Origin: Welwitschia mirabilis
Lineage: Eukaryota; Gnetophyta; Gnetopsida; Welwitschiales
Reading direction: 5' to 3'
Length of the DNA stretch: 64,000 nucleotides
Assembly (NCBI GenBank): GCA_051453625.1
Contig: JBOZIK010000001.1
Span: forward strand, 250,951,963-251,015,962
Both the position numbers and the translations under genes were made by a program. Numbering within the stretch: position 1 is the first letter of the stretch; the number at the start of each line of letters is the position of its first letter. Positions 34,635 to 44,600 of this stretch are shown here, in pieces. Under the pieces are notes generated by a model that did not search any database, was not told the DNA's origin, and was given only the letters and a program-made list of their open reading frames with translations.

Positions 34635-34999
34635 GTTTCAATGTCATTAGTAGGAGTTTCAATCTCTTATTATATTGGTTAAGAATCATCCTAAACATAT
34701 ATTCATATATGTATTCCAACATGCTTAAATATCATCAACCATTTATTAAAAATCTCTATGTGATAAAAAACTAGGGAGAAATATGAGACATAAAAATATG
34801 ATATCACTATTATTTGTAAACCAAAGTGATCTCTATTCAATACTATAAGAAATATATTTAATTTATACTTTTCCTAAAAAAGATATAATTATAGTTCTAA
34901 ATGTATGTAAAAGTTGATTCTATATTTCACTAAGCATTTTAATTGATGCAAATTTCACAAACAAAAAAATTGATGCTTAATTATTGGGATGATATTATA
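34635..34999 (+). repeat. E1 3' LTR, last segment
   Basis: Matches 14518-14890 of the 5' LTR to its end (attata here, attaca there). E1 therefore ends at about 34999. The flanking target duplication cannot be checked because the 5' LTR start is missing. Confidence 0.8.
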
Positions 35000-37900
35000 A
35001 AAACACGATAAAAGTTATACCTCATATAGTATAAAATATCATTTTTGATAAGTAGAGCTAAAAGTGCCATCTTATGTAATTTTACACTTCCTATGAATTG
35101 ATTTGACACCTTAAGAAAAGAAAACTTGTATATCTCAAACCTTCATCTAGATACAAGATCAATGCTCTAACTTGCTTACTTTCTTATGAAGTTATCCATG
35201 TGTATAATCTGCATCAATTGTATGCTTGTTTTTGTCTTTTTTTTTTTTAATATTAAGGTTGTCAAAAAATTGGTCAGCTTATTTATTACCTTGTTTTCAT
35301 CATCTTCTTCACATTTTGACCCTTAACCCTTCACCATAATGTTTAGTAAAATGTAATATTTTACTAAGGAGGTTCCTCTCATGTTTTCTTGAAGGAGCAC
35401 AAGGAGATAGATAGGAAGTAATGGAGTTATCTGCTTTTTAAAGAAGGCAAAATTTACTTTCCTAGTGAAGTTGAGGATCTTTATAACAACCTACACATCA
35501 TCATTGACAATGAGGAGGATGAAGAAAAATAATATTATGAGATAGTTTCTTGATTTAAGTTTTTAAGAGTTAAAAGGGTATATATCTTCCTTCAGTCTTA
35601 TTTAATTTCAATAGCATTAGATCATTCTACTCAATATTTTTATCCTTGTCATTGGATAAGGATGTAGTAAAATCTTACATAGATCTGGATGTTGCATATG
35701 CATTAAACAAGAAGGAAGATTTTTATTTTAGTATTTATTGAAAAATTAATTAACCATTTTTAGATTCACCATTAGAAATATATGTCCTTAGTCATAAGCA
35801 GAAGATGACTATTTTTCTTCTATACCTTTAATGTCAATTGTTCAAAAGGGAAGGAGATTCAAAATATGTGAGTTACTCTTTAATTCATTAAATATATAAA
35901 GGAAAATACAAAAAGCTTTCTCTTCCAACTTAGCTAGTAATATCCTTAGGTTTATTGCTTCTAATACATATCAACTTAATGTTTATAAATGGAGAAATAC
36001 TAAGGTGATTCCTTACATAACTATAGAAAAATTACATAGGTTAGAAATGTAATAGGCATAATTAGAGGCCAAGAGTAGAGGCTCAATATTCCTAAGCACA
36101 AGATTAAAAAGAATCCCAAGAAGAAGAGGGGAATCTAAGATTAAATTCTTCAATACAAGCATCTTTAAAATGATAGAAGTAGGTAATAAAAATGATTCCA
36201 AAGGAGTATAAGAATTTAATGGTTAACAATAGGGAAAAATAAAGAAGAAAAAGAAAGAAATCATGAGTAGTTGAATGCAATTCAAAGTAGTCTTAAGGAA
36301 ATCCTTTCCCACAAATATTCTTTTCGAATGTTATCTTCATTTAGCTAGCTTTCCATTTCTTTTATTTCTTTTTGACCATTTCCATTTATAGTATTTTCCT
36401 AGTTTTATCATGTTTCTCTTCATGGTTGTCATGCATTTTAATTCTTTATAATGGTTTCCTAGATAGTACTGAAATCTTTAATTTGTCTTTTACTTTTAAA
36501 TTTATGCTTTAAAATCAAGTTTTTCATATTCCTAACTTTTATTCCCCAAATTGAGGAAAATGTTTAAACTTTTTCAAGATAAAGAATCAAACCTTTTAAT
36601 GAAAATGTTTAAACTTTTTCAAGAAGAATCAAACCTTTTGAGAAAAAGCATTGATATTTTTCATTACTTATTTTTATTTTTTAAAACAAAACATTAAAAC
36701 TTTTAAAATTTTTAAAATAAATTTAAGAAACTACAAGAGAGAGGAACTTTAAAGAACTTAAAAAATTAGCTTTCTAGCAGCTTGTCACATCGCTTAGAGT
36801 TTAAGTAAATCCATTTAATTCAAGTTTTAACTTTTGTACTTATTTACAATTTTTTTTAAATTAAACTTCGTTGTGATGATTTGAAAATATTTGAAATCTA
36901 ATCTAAGTTCTTTAAGCTTGATTTTTGCATTATATTTGATAATAATATAATTTTATTATTTTATTGCCTTAAAACTTAGAAATTTATTTAGATTAAAAGT
37001 ATAAATACCTCTTTATGTAATCATTATTTACTTGTTAAGTTTTGACTCATGTTATTCATGATTTTTTAACACTAATATTATTGTGGCTTTTAACATGAGA
37101 ACTGAATTAAGCTATGTGAGACTTAGTTGAAGGTATAAATCCTTAAAACACAAGTGCTGATGTCCATGAAACTAACATTAGCATCCTTTTATGGTTTTAT
37201 ATACTGCATTTTTATAGGAAATTGAACATCAAATGTGGAATCAACATTTTAAGCTATTGGATTTATAAGAAAATATTGAATATTAAGAAATTAACTACAT
37301 GAATAAAGTTAAGTGCCTTCTTTGTAAAAAAATATTAAGTCATAACTACATGCATTATACTTGAATTTAAACATGATGTAAAAGTCTAATCCTAATGCTA
37401 TAAAAGGAAAAACCATGTAAGGGTTAAGGAATACTATCTCCTGTTATGTTAATAATATCATCTATGTCATACTTCATCTAAGAATTTTCCCACATTATTA
37501 AGAGTATTTATCATTTACTATTTATCCATTAACTACTTTTATGGTTATGATGAGGGCTTGTCTATTATATTTTTCCAACTTTCTTTACTTCCCTCCCTAA
37601 GCACAAGGAGATGATTTTTTCATGATTTAATCTAAATGTGTATGTTCATGTACCAATATTATTATAGTGTGTTTTATTTGAAGTGTGAGTAGAATTTTGT
37701 TTTTATTTGAAGGTATATGATCCTTATGTTATTCATTCAATCATATTTATTATTATTGAATTATGTTGAATTATTTATTTAGATATTTATTAATGTAAAA
37801 ATTAAGCCTATAATTAATCATTGTGATCCTTTGAATATTTCTCCCTATTTTATTTTTCTTCATGCTTTCATTATTCTATTACAATTGCCTTACACTAAAG

Positions 37901-39317
37901 TTAACAACCCTAATTTATATTTAAAACTATTACTCTCTATCTTGGCAACTAGACATACTTCTTCTTTCTTAAGGAATACATTTTATAATACATCAAGATC
38001 TTTCTTTAGCATCATTTCTCAAGGCAATACACAAAAAAGGTAAAAATTATACCTCATATAGTGTAGGACACCATCTGAATTTTGAAACTTTGAATAAGTA
38101 TCTTTTCTAAGAAACAGAGTTGACAGTCATATCCTCCCTACCTAATTTCTTATTAATCCAAGAACCAAGAGTATAATGTAATAATGCATTGTAATTTTTA
38201 CACAATGGTGTTTTGGATTAGGACACATTCAATTCATTCATAAAACTAAAATGAAATATAGTTAAAGCATTTTCTAAGATGCAAATAGCTCTCTAACAAA
38301 ATTAGTGATTTTAAAAAGGAAGCCCCGCTAATAAAGAAGAAGTAGTAAATGATTCATTTATAAGAGTTTTAAATATATGATTCCTTTTGTTCAAAAGTTT
38401 TCAAAATTCTTTTTGTAATTATTTAAGTGAAAAAATTCAACTAATAGTTTAGATTTTATTCTAGAAGCAATTTTTTTATGGATATAAGGATAATTTGTTT
38501 TCCTTAATTTTGCATGTAACTTTCTAAAGATGTAAGAGCAACATTTATTTCTAATGATCATTAACCTTTTTGAATATTAAATCCATTATAACAACTAAAA
38601 GTTTTTTTCATATAGTAATGTCAATTAGCCGTATCCCTCTAAAATTTTATGAAGAATAATTTTATTTAAGTTGACATAGTGAGATATTTTTCTAAATTAT
38701 AAACCTTAAGAAAGGGTTTGATTAGGGAGTCGATACACTTAAATGGATACTTTGAGGGTCAAGAAAAGAATGAAAATAGATATGTATAGCTTTTATAGAA
38801 TGTTTAACAAAATAGATATGTTTGATATTTAAGAGTCATAAGAATATCAAGAATCCATTGATACTTAGGGCAAACTCATTTTGTATTTGAAAAAAGATAG
38901 CCTTTAGGTTTTGAACACTAAGAAGCTTATTATCTCAAAAAATAAGAGAGCAATAAGGGATAATTAGTTGGGTAATGCTAGAAAAACCCTTTTATTAATG
39001 GGCTTGTAAGTAAAAATAATCTCCATGATTAAAGAAAACACTCTTGATCTCATTTACATTATGCTTCTTACGTGTGATTATCTTAATGTAGGTTGAAACA
39101 ATCTAACCATTAATGTTTTCGAAGAATTCTAGTGGAGCTTTATCTTCCATATCTAGCAAGATGAATTTGGCCTTAAATCTTTGACATTTATCTTTATATG
39201 CCTTGGTATGCTTGAGATGACACTGAAGAATTTACAGTTAATTACTCTACTCTTATGAATGACTCTCTTGAACAAAGTCAATATTTCATTTCTAGCTTTT
39301 GATACACACTTAGTTAT
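35000..39317. other. AT-rich intergenic stretch, nothing recognised
   Basis: No domain, RNA or element boundary could be supported in this 4.3 kb. Short open stretches (for example 36013-36201 minus and 37831-38043 plus) show no family resemblance and have the composition of the surroundings. Confidence 0.5.
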
Positions 39318-39839
39318 TGTTAATAAGAAAAATAGGAGATCAGAAGATAACAGAAAGAACTAACATTATAGATTTTATTTAAATTATAGAAAAAATGGTG
39401 TAGTACAACAAAAGATCTATAAATCATAATGGGATGGGAAACATTAAATGCACCTAAACAAAGGCTTCACCATGCAGGATTGCTACACAATTGCAACTAT
39501 GACTCAAAAAAGCAATTTTAAATACATATCTATAGTGAAGATTTTGATATCTTCAAATATGCCAAAATCATTACTAGAATCTTGTAGCTATCAAAAGAAA
39601 CTTCTATCCATTACAAGAAGTTTTTACCCATTACTAGAAACTTCTAATCATTACAAGGATCTTATAGTTGTTACAAGGATCTTTGAGTCATTACTAGAAA
39701 CTTCGAGAAGTTATCACAACTTCTAAAATTTGTTAGAAATGATCAAAACATCTTCGAGTACCATGATAACAAAATGCCTCTAAAAAAAGTCACATAACAT
39801 GCCTTTAGTCTCATAACATATTCTAACATTTGTCAACCA
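39318..39839 (-). repeat. C2 3' LTR
   Basis: On the minus strand it starts TGGTTGACAAATGTT after the polypurine tract. It carries several repeats of cattactagaaacttc and tacaaggatctt-type phrases (39570-39720), shared with the other LTR. Confidence 0.85.
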
Positions 39840-39851
39840 TTCTCCCACCTA
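39840..39851 (-). other. C2 polypurine tract
   Basis: On the minus strand AGGTGGGAGAA abuts the LTR start. The same bases form half of a 7-bp inverted repeat, cccacct (39844-39850) and aggtggg (39859-39865). Confidence 0.75.
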
Positions 39852-39889
39852 AGGCTGAAGGTGGGTTTTTCTACAAATCTTTAGCAACT

Positions 39890-40276
39890 CTTTCTACTAC
39901 AAAATTTTAATACCCCTTTTTCTCATGTGTTTAAGCCTCTTGTGCCACAAATGTGCATCTTTGGGAACTCCCACTTGACCTGCAAATGATTTACTAGATG
40001 AAAAAAAACACATACAAGGTTCATGCTTTCAAGAATTTCTTTATGACAAGAGCATTCTTGGAAATCTTCTAGCTTCTTTTTCTAAAAGTAGTTCTATAAT
40101 TAAGATCATCCAAAACACCAAGAGATAAAAGATTTTCCAAAATACTAGGGACATACCTTACTCTTTTCAACATGAGAGTTCCATCTGAAGGAAAATTCAT
40201 TTTTGCCTTACCAATTTCTCGAACCTATAAATATCTATCATTGCTAAGAAAAACTTTTTCTTTGAATGTTTCATTC
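39890..40276 (-). pseudogene. C2 protease end and GAG-pre-integrase
   Basis: On the minus strand the reading goes VFLSNDRYL, a stop, VREIGKAKM, VRYVPSILENLLSLGVLDD, then AHLWHKRLKHMRKRGIKIL (39901-39960). This is the typical copia run from after the protease active site to the LWHxRLGH pre-integrase block. It stops there with two TAA-type codons, just before the polypurine tract. No integrase core follows. Confidence 0.85.
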
Positions 40277-41039
40277 NNNNNNNNNNNNNNNNNNNNNNNN
40301 NNNNNNNNNNNNNNNNNNNNNNNNNNNNNNNNNNNNNNNNNNNNNNNNNNNNNNNNNNNNNNNNNNNNNNNNNNNNNNNNNNNNNNNNNNNNNNNNNNNN
40401 NNNNNNNNNNNNNNNNNNNNNNNNNNNNNNNNNNNNNNNNNNNNNNNNNNNNNNNNNNNNNNNNNNNNNNNNNNNNNNNNNNNNNNNNNNNNNNNNNNNN
40501 NNNNNNNNNNNNNNNNNNNNNNNNNNNNNNNNNNNNNNNNNNNNNNNNNNNNNNNNNNNNNNNNNNNNNNNNNNNNNNNNNNNNNNNNNNNNNNNNNNNN
40601 NNNNNNNNNNNNNNNNNNNNNNNNNNNNNNNNNNNNNNNNNNNNNNNNNNNNNNNNNNNNNNNNNNNNNNNNNNNNNNNNNNNNNNNNNNNNNNNNNNNN
40701 NNNNNNNNNNNNNNNNNNNNNNNNNNNNNNNNNNNNNNNNNNNNNNNNNNNNNNNNNNNNNNNNNNNNNNNNNNNNNNNNNNNNNNNNNNNNNNNNNNNN
40801 NNNNNNNNNNNNNNNNNNNNNNNNNNNNNNNNNNNNNNNNNNNNNNNNNNNNNNNNNNNNNNNNNNNNNNNNNNNNNNNNNNNNNNNNNNNNNNNNNNNN
40901 NNNNNNNNNNNNNNNNNNNNNNNNNNNNNNNNNNNNNNNNNNNNNNNNNNNNNNNNNNNNNNNNNNNNNNNNNNNNNNNNNNNNNNNNNNNNNNNNNNNN
41001 NNNNNNNNNNNNNNNNNNNNNNNNNNNNNNNNNNNNNNN
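40277..41039. other. Assembly gap (763 N) in C2
   Basis: Flanked by the protease active-site region on one side and by text that normally follows it within about 20-35 residues on the other. The true missing coding length should be under about 110 bp, unless an insertion sits here. Confidence 0.9.
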
Positions 41040-41160
41040 AAGTAACATGCAAATATGCACCACTATTAAGAATATAATAATCTTTATACTTACCATTAAT
41101 AAGAACAAAAGAAGAAATATTTGAAGAAAATAGATGCACATCACTTATATCTTCTTATTT
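41040..41160 (-). pseudogene. C2 protease active-site region
   Basis: On the minus strand HLFSSNISSFVLINGKYKDY leads into YILNSGAYLHVT. The position of the catalytic DSG reads NSG (41059-41067), so the aspartate is lost by a GAT-to-AAT type change. This agrees with inactive protease. Confidence 0.8.
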
Positions 41161-41990
41161 TTCTTTGCTAGAAGAAGTAACATTACTCTACCCATATGCC
41201 CCGAAATCTTTTGAAGATTTCTTCTAGTTGGATCTCTTTCGATGAAAGCAATCCGAAGCGTTATGATAAAATTCTAGTAGAAATTAGACTTGCCATTAAA
41301 CCTGGGCCTCCATTTTGGAGCTTGAAATTTTTTTATTCTCTTTAATGTCCCCTTTAATGGGTTACCAGTGTAGAGTCCCTATTCAATTCTTGATCTAATC
41401 CAAAAGCTTTTTTCTCCTTGCTTCCATAGATAAAACAGCAGTTGCAACCAAATGATGTTTATGTCTACAAAGAACAAAGCAATAAGGCACACTTTATCAC
41501 ATGAACCAAATTCAGCAATGTGTAATCAAGCTAGCCTTGTAAGGAATTGAATAGCAAGATGATTTGTAGCAGAATCTTCTTCTTTCATTCGTACATGATA
41601 AAGTCTCCTCAAAAGCATAACGATGGTAGTTGCAGTTTGTAGGCTCCTAGTCATAGGGTTCATGTAGCTTCTTCCACAATCCCTTGCATGTGGTTCTGTT
41701 ACTAACATTATTTTAAATAGACTAGCTTAGACAGAAATGAATAATAGCTAGTGTCTTCATATCATTCCTCTCCCATTGCTCATTTCTCATGGCAGACAAC
41801 TGATTCACTTCTAGGACAATTGTAACTCCTTTAACACAAGCAAATCTATTGTTTCCATTAATGAAAATATTGGCTACTGAACTTTTCAATGTCTAATCCT
41901 ACAACCAGGGGTTTCTCTGTCCTTTTTAAGAAATCCATCAAACTGATAGAGTATTAGGGAGAAATATAACACAAACATGATTCAATGACA
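41161..41990 (-). pseudogene. C2 gag, degenerate
   Basis: The open frame 41526-41708 contains LRRLYHVRMKEEDSATNHLA, a good match to the copia gag UBN2 block. Near 41250 the minus strand reads HNASDCFHRKRS, a probable decayed zinc knuckle (C-x2-C-x4-H-x4-C lost at several positions). Stops and frame changes break the rest. Confidence 0.7.
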
Positions 41991-41996
41991 CAACAG

Positions 41997-42014
41997 AACC
42001 AAGCTCTGATACTA
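41997..42014 (-). other. C2 primer binding site (tRNA-iMet)
   Basis: On the minus strand TAGTATCAGAGCTTGGTT, next to the LTR, matches the initiator tRNA-Met complement at nearly all positions. It fixes the element's orientation. Confidence 0.88.
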
Positions 42015-42017
42015 GAT

Positions 42018-42084
42018 TGATAAGAAAAACAAGAGAGCAAAAGATAATTGACAAAACCAAGACTGTAGATCTTATTAAAATTGC

Positions 42085-42125
<41 letters not shown>

Positions 42126-42488
42126 AATAAAATAGCAAATCTACAAATCACAATAGGACAAGAATATTAAAAGCAGCCAAACAAGCTACTTCCCAATGCA
42201 GCATTAATACACGACTACAATTACCACTTAAAACAATGAGACAAAATACATATTTACAATAGGTATTTTGATATCTCCAGAGATGTCAAAACCGTTACTA
42301 GAATCTTCCATGTGTTACTAGAAACTTCCAGTTGCTACAAGAATCTTCCAAGCATTACTAGAAACTTCTAGAAGCTACCACAACTTCTTAAATTTCTTAA
42401 AAATGATAAAAATGTCAACAAAATGCATCTAACAAAACTAACATAATACACCTTTAGACCCCATAACATGTTCCAACATTTGCCAACA
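42018..42488 (-). repeat. C2 5' LTR
   Basis: 471 bp; on the minus strand it starts TGTTGGCAAATGTT. Homologous throughout to 39318-39839. It carries a private (AAT)13 microsatellite. Confidence 0.85.
42085..42123 (+). repeat. (AAT)13 microsatellite
   Basis: Thirteen perfect AAT units inside the C2 5' LTR. The 3' LTR has no such run at the matching place (near 39385-39410), so it expanded after insertion. Confidence 0.95.
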
Positions 42489-42836
42489 GTTCTTTTATCT
42501 TGTGCTGCACAAGCATTCTTTTGCCAATTATTCTTCATAGCTAATGCCATCATGCGTTACATTTTATCTGTGAATTTATTACCTCTCTAAACAACAATGC
42601 CAAGTTTAACACATATTTTCATGTTCGTAACTTTCTTTGTTAATAAATAATTTCAAGAGAAGAATGTGTCCTTTTTAGGTGATACACCTGATAAGGTGAT
42701 TCAGTATTAAATCTTCCCCTCATTCTAAAACATAAGAGCTAGAGATCGCTAAAGTTTAGAGAAAATCTAAAAACAAGTCACAACAATGCAGATTTTTATG
42801 TTGCCAGCGTTTCTATTTCGTCCGTGCGTTAAGGAC

Positions 42837-43002
42837 GGCGTTCTAGGTTTTTCTTTTTGTGTGTAATATAGTAAAAACCAACTGTAAATATAAGGAAATA
42901 CATTGAGAAAACATCACGAAAGAGGAGGGCGTTTTAGGTTTTCTTTTTTGTGAGTACAGTTAAAAATCAACTGTAATTATTAGGAAATACACTGAAAAGA
43001 AG
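42837..43002 (+). repeat. Imperfect tandem duplication beside the tRNA gene
   Basis: Copy 1 (42837-42912) and copy 2 (42928-43002), offset 91 bp, share ggcgtt(c/t)taggttttt, a gtaaaaa(c/t)caactgtaa block and aggaaataca. They lie downstream of the minus-strand tRNA gene. Confidence 0.8.
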
Positions 43003-43038
43003 ATTAAGAATTATCAGAAAATACTTTGAAATACCGTC

Positions 43039-43044
43039 AAAAAA
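43039..43044 (-). terminator. Pol III terminator of tRNA-Pro
   Basis: Six T on the minus strand, nine bases after the tRNA 3' end. This is the normal RNA polymerase III stop signal. Confidence 0.85.
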
Positions 43045-43053
43045 GTTTGGCAT

Positions 43054-43125
43054 GGGGCATTCCGAGAATTGAACTCGGGACCTCTCGCACCCTAAGCGAG
43101 AATCATACCACTAGACCAAATGCCC
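43054..43125 (-). tRNA. tRNA-Pro (AGG)
   Basis: A 72-nt cloverleaf on the minus strand with no intron. Acceptor GGGCATT pairs with AATGCCC. The anticodon stem CTCGC/GCGAG closes loop TTAGGGT, giving anticodon AGG (43091-43093), with T33 and G37 as expected for proline. The T-arm CCGAG/CTCGG holds TTCAATT. Box A is TGGTCTAGTGG and box B lies in GAGTTCAATTC. CCA is not encoded and the discriminator is C, as in nuclear tRNA-Pro. It decodes CCU and, after inosine modification, CCC and CCA. All stems are perfect, so it looks functional. Confidence 0.97.
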
Positions 43126-43160
43126 ACGGTGGGAAGTTTGCTCCCCCAAGTATTATACTT
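43126..43160 (-). promoter_or_regulatory. Upstream TATA-like and CAA motifs of tRNA-Pro
   Basis: On the minus strand AGTATAATA (43151-43159) lies about 26-34 bases before the tRNA and GCAAACTT about 10-17 before it. Plant tRNA genes often carry an upstream TATA-like motif and a CAA near the start site. Confidence 0.55.
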
Positions 43161-44407
43161 TAATTGTAAATGTTAAAAAAGAAATTTTTACACGTGCTCA
43201 AATAACTTTCTGTATGTGCGTAAATACACGTCAGAGACTTTGAAGAACATTAAACCATTAAAGTAGTAGAATTGCCCACCCACGACCGAATGCTTTTCAA
43301 TTGTACAATTATAATCAATGCTCATACAAGCGGCCTTCAAATGGTATATAAATAATTTTATATTTTTGGAGGTCCCATCACACGGACTTTACCACAAACA
43401 AGTTATCCATGGAAGATACTTAGCTTGGGGATAAATTCATTTGCAATTCCCCATGGTACTTTTCTTACCTTAGCCAATACATATATGTATTTTGGTAAGC
43501 CAATTCCCTCTTCACCTGGGGATATGATAACTGGGAGACATTCAAATTTGGGTAATACTATATTTAATGATCAACTTTATTTATGTTGTGATAATTATAG
43601 CCTAAGGTTGTGAATGTCTATTTATTATTTTTGAAGATATGATTTACTTGTAGATTTTTACATAGTTTGAAGGGTCTTAGACAAAAGGTTAGTTTAATTA
43701 AGGCAACTCCTGTGTTATGCCATGGATTTGAGGGTGTTCTGTAGTCTTATGATTCTAGAATTAAATGTAAGGTTTTGCTTTAATGACTTTATGTACTAAT
43801 GGTATCATTATTAGTGCTGAGTTAGGGAAGCATCTTGTAGAGTTTTAATACTTGGATGAGTATTGTCATTAGCAACAAAATGCTCCTTTATGCTTTACTT
43901 GGAAATTTTTTTATCATAGGAACCTATGTATCCTTAGTTATTCTATTTACCCCCCCTTTTAATTAGATTTTCTCTAGTTATTTTATTTATTTTGTTTTCT
44001 TTAATAGATTTTTTCCCCTTTTAACTAAGTAGATTATTTAATACATTGAAACAAAAAATATTAAGTTTGCTAGTTTAATATAAACATTTTATTTTCTAAA
44101 ATTTAATAGCAAAACAAGTCGTTTAGATATATGTGGAAGGGTAAAAGATTAGACATATCTTTCTTTTCATGTTTTACTTTTTCCTTGTTTGTGTTTTTGA
44201 TGATAAGGAAGATTTTTTGAATTTATTTGTAAGTTCATTAGAAAAAAGAAAACTTCAATTAAAATTATTTACTTTTATAAGGATTAAAAAAATCCCTTAT
44301 GCATAATTAGATAAGTTTTTTTAGATGTGATAAGTAAAGTTAATCTCTAACCATAGTGTGTTATGACATTAATATTATTCTGAAATAAGTATGTCAAATA
44401 CAAGGGA
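43161..44407. other. Intergenic stretch, no recognised gene
   Basis: The part next to the tRNA (to about 43600) is less AT-rich and includes a 62-residue open frame at 43425-43613 (MGINSFAIPHGTF and on) that I do not recognise. The rest is AT-rich and featureless. Confidence 0.4.
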
Positions 44408-44600
44408 GGCTAATGGTGGTGTAGTTGAATTGGTAGGAAATTTGTTTTCCATCATCTTTGTTAACATGTTATGAGGCTTTAGAATTAATTAAATAATTCA
44501 TTTGGATGATCATGGTTACTATACTTCTAAGAGACCTATGATTAGTAAAAGTTTCAAGTTCGACATCCTCTCCCATATATAAATAAGCATTAGAAGAAGA
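44408..44600 (+). mobile_element. SINE-like repeat, copy C
   Basis: Starts with a box A-like tggtgtagttgaattgg. The body (attaaataattcatttggatg, then tacttctaagag, then ttagtaaaagttt) matches copies A and B at 3907-4345. A clear box B is missing. It ends near catatataaataag. Confidence 0.45.

Larger units (their letters stand above)
39318..42488 (-). mobile_element. C2, Ty1/copia element lacking integrase core, RT and RNase H
   Basis: Two LTRs (39318-39839 and 42018-42488) flank a 2.2 kb interior that includes 763 N. On the minus strand the order is LTR, tRNA-iMet primer site, gag, protease, pre-integrase, polypurine tract, LTR. The pre-integrase motif ends only about 50 bp before the polypurine tract, so the rest of pol is absent. 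Flanking 5-mers gttat and gttct differ by one base and could be an aged target duplication. Confidence 0.85.

Noticed and set aside
35011-38130. Similar phrases ttatacctcatatagt at 35015 and 38048, suggesting an LTR pair
   Set aside because: Similarity fades after about 60-80 bp and no primer site or polypurine tract is present.
40172-41144. Long open frames across the 763-N gap
   Set aside because: Only the short ends are sequence. The minus-strand ends are copia protease parts; the other frames are shadows.
41938-42151. Poly-Ile and poly-Tyr open frames
   Set aside because: Minus-strand translations of the (AAT)n microsatellite in the C2 LTR.
42500-42516. Palindrome cttgtgctgcacaag
   Set aside because: A single short palindrome without context; expected by chance in 64 kb.
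43425-43613. 62-residue frame near the tRNA as a gene
   Set aside because: No recognisable family, no promoter or splice evidence; kept only as a note in the spacer entry.
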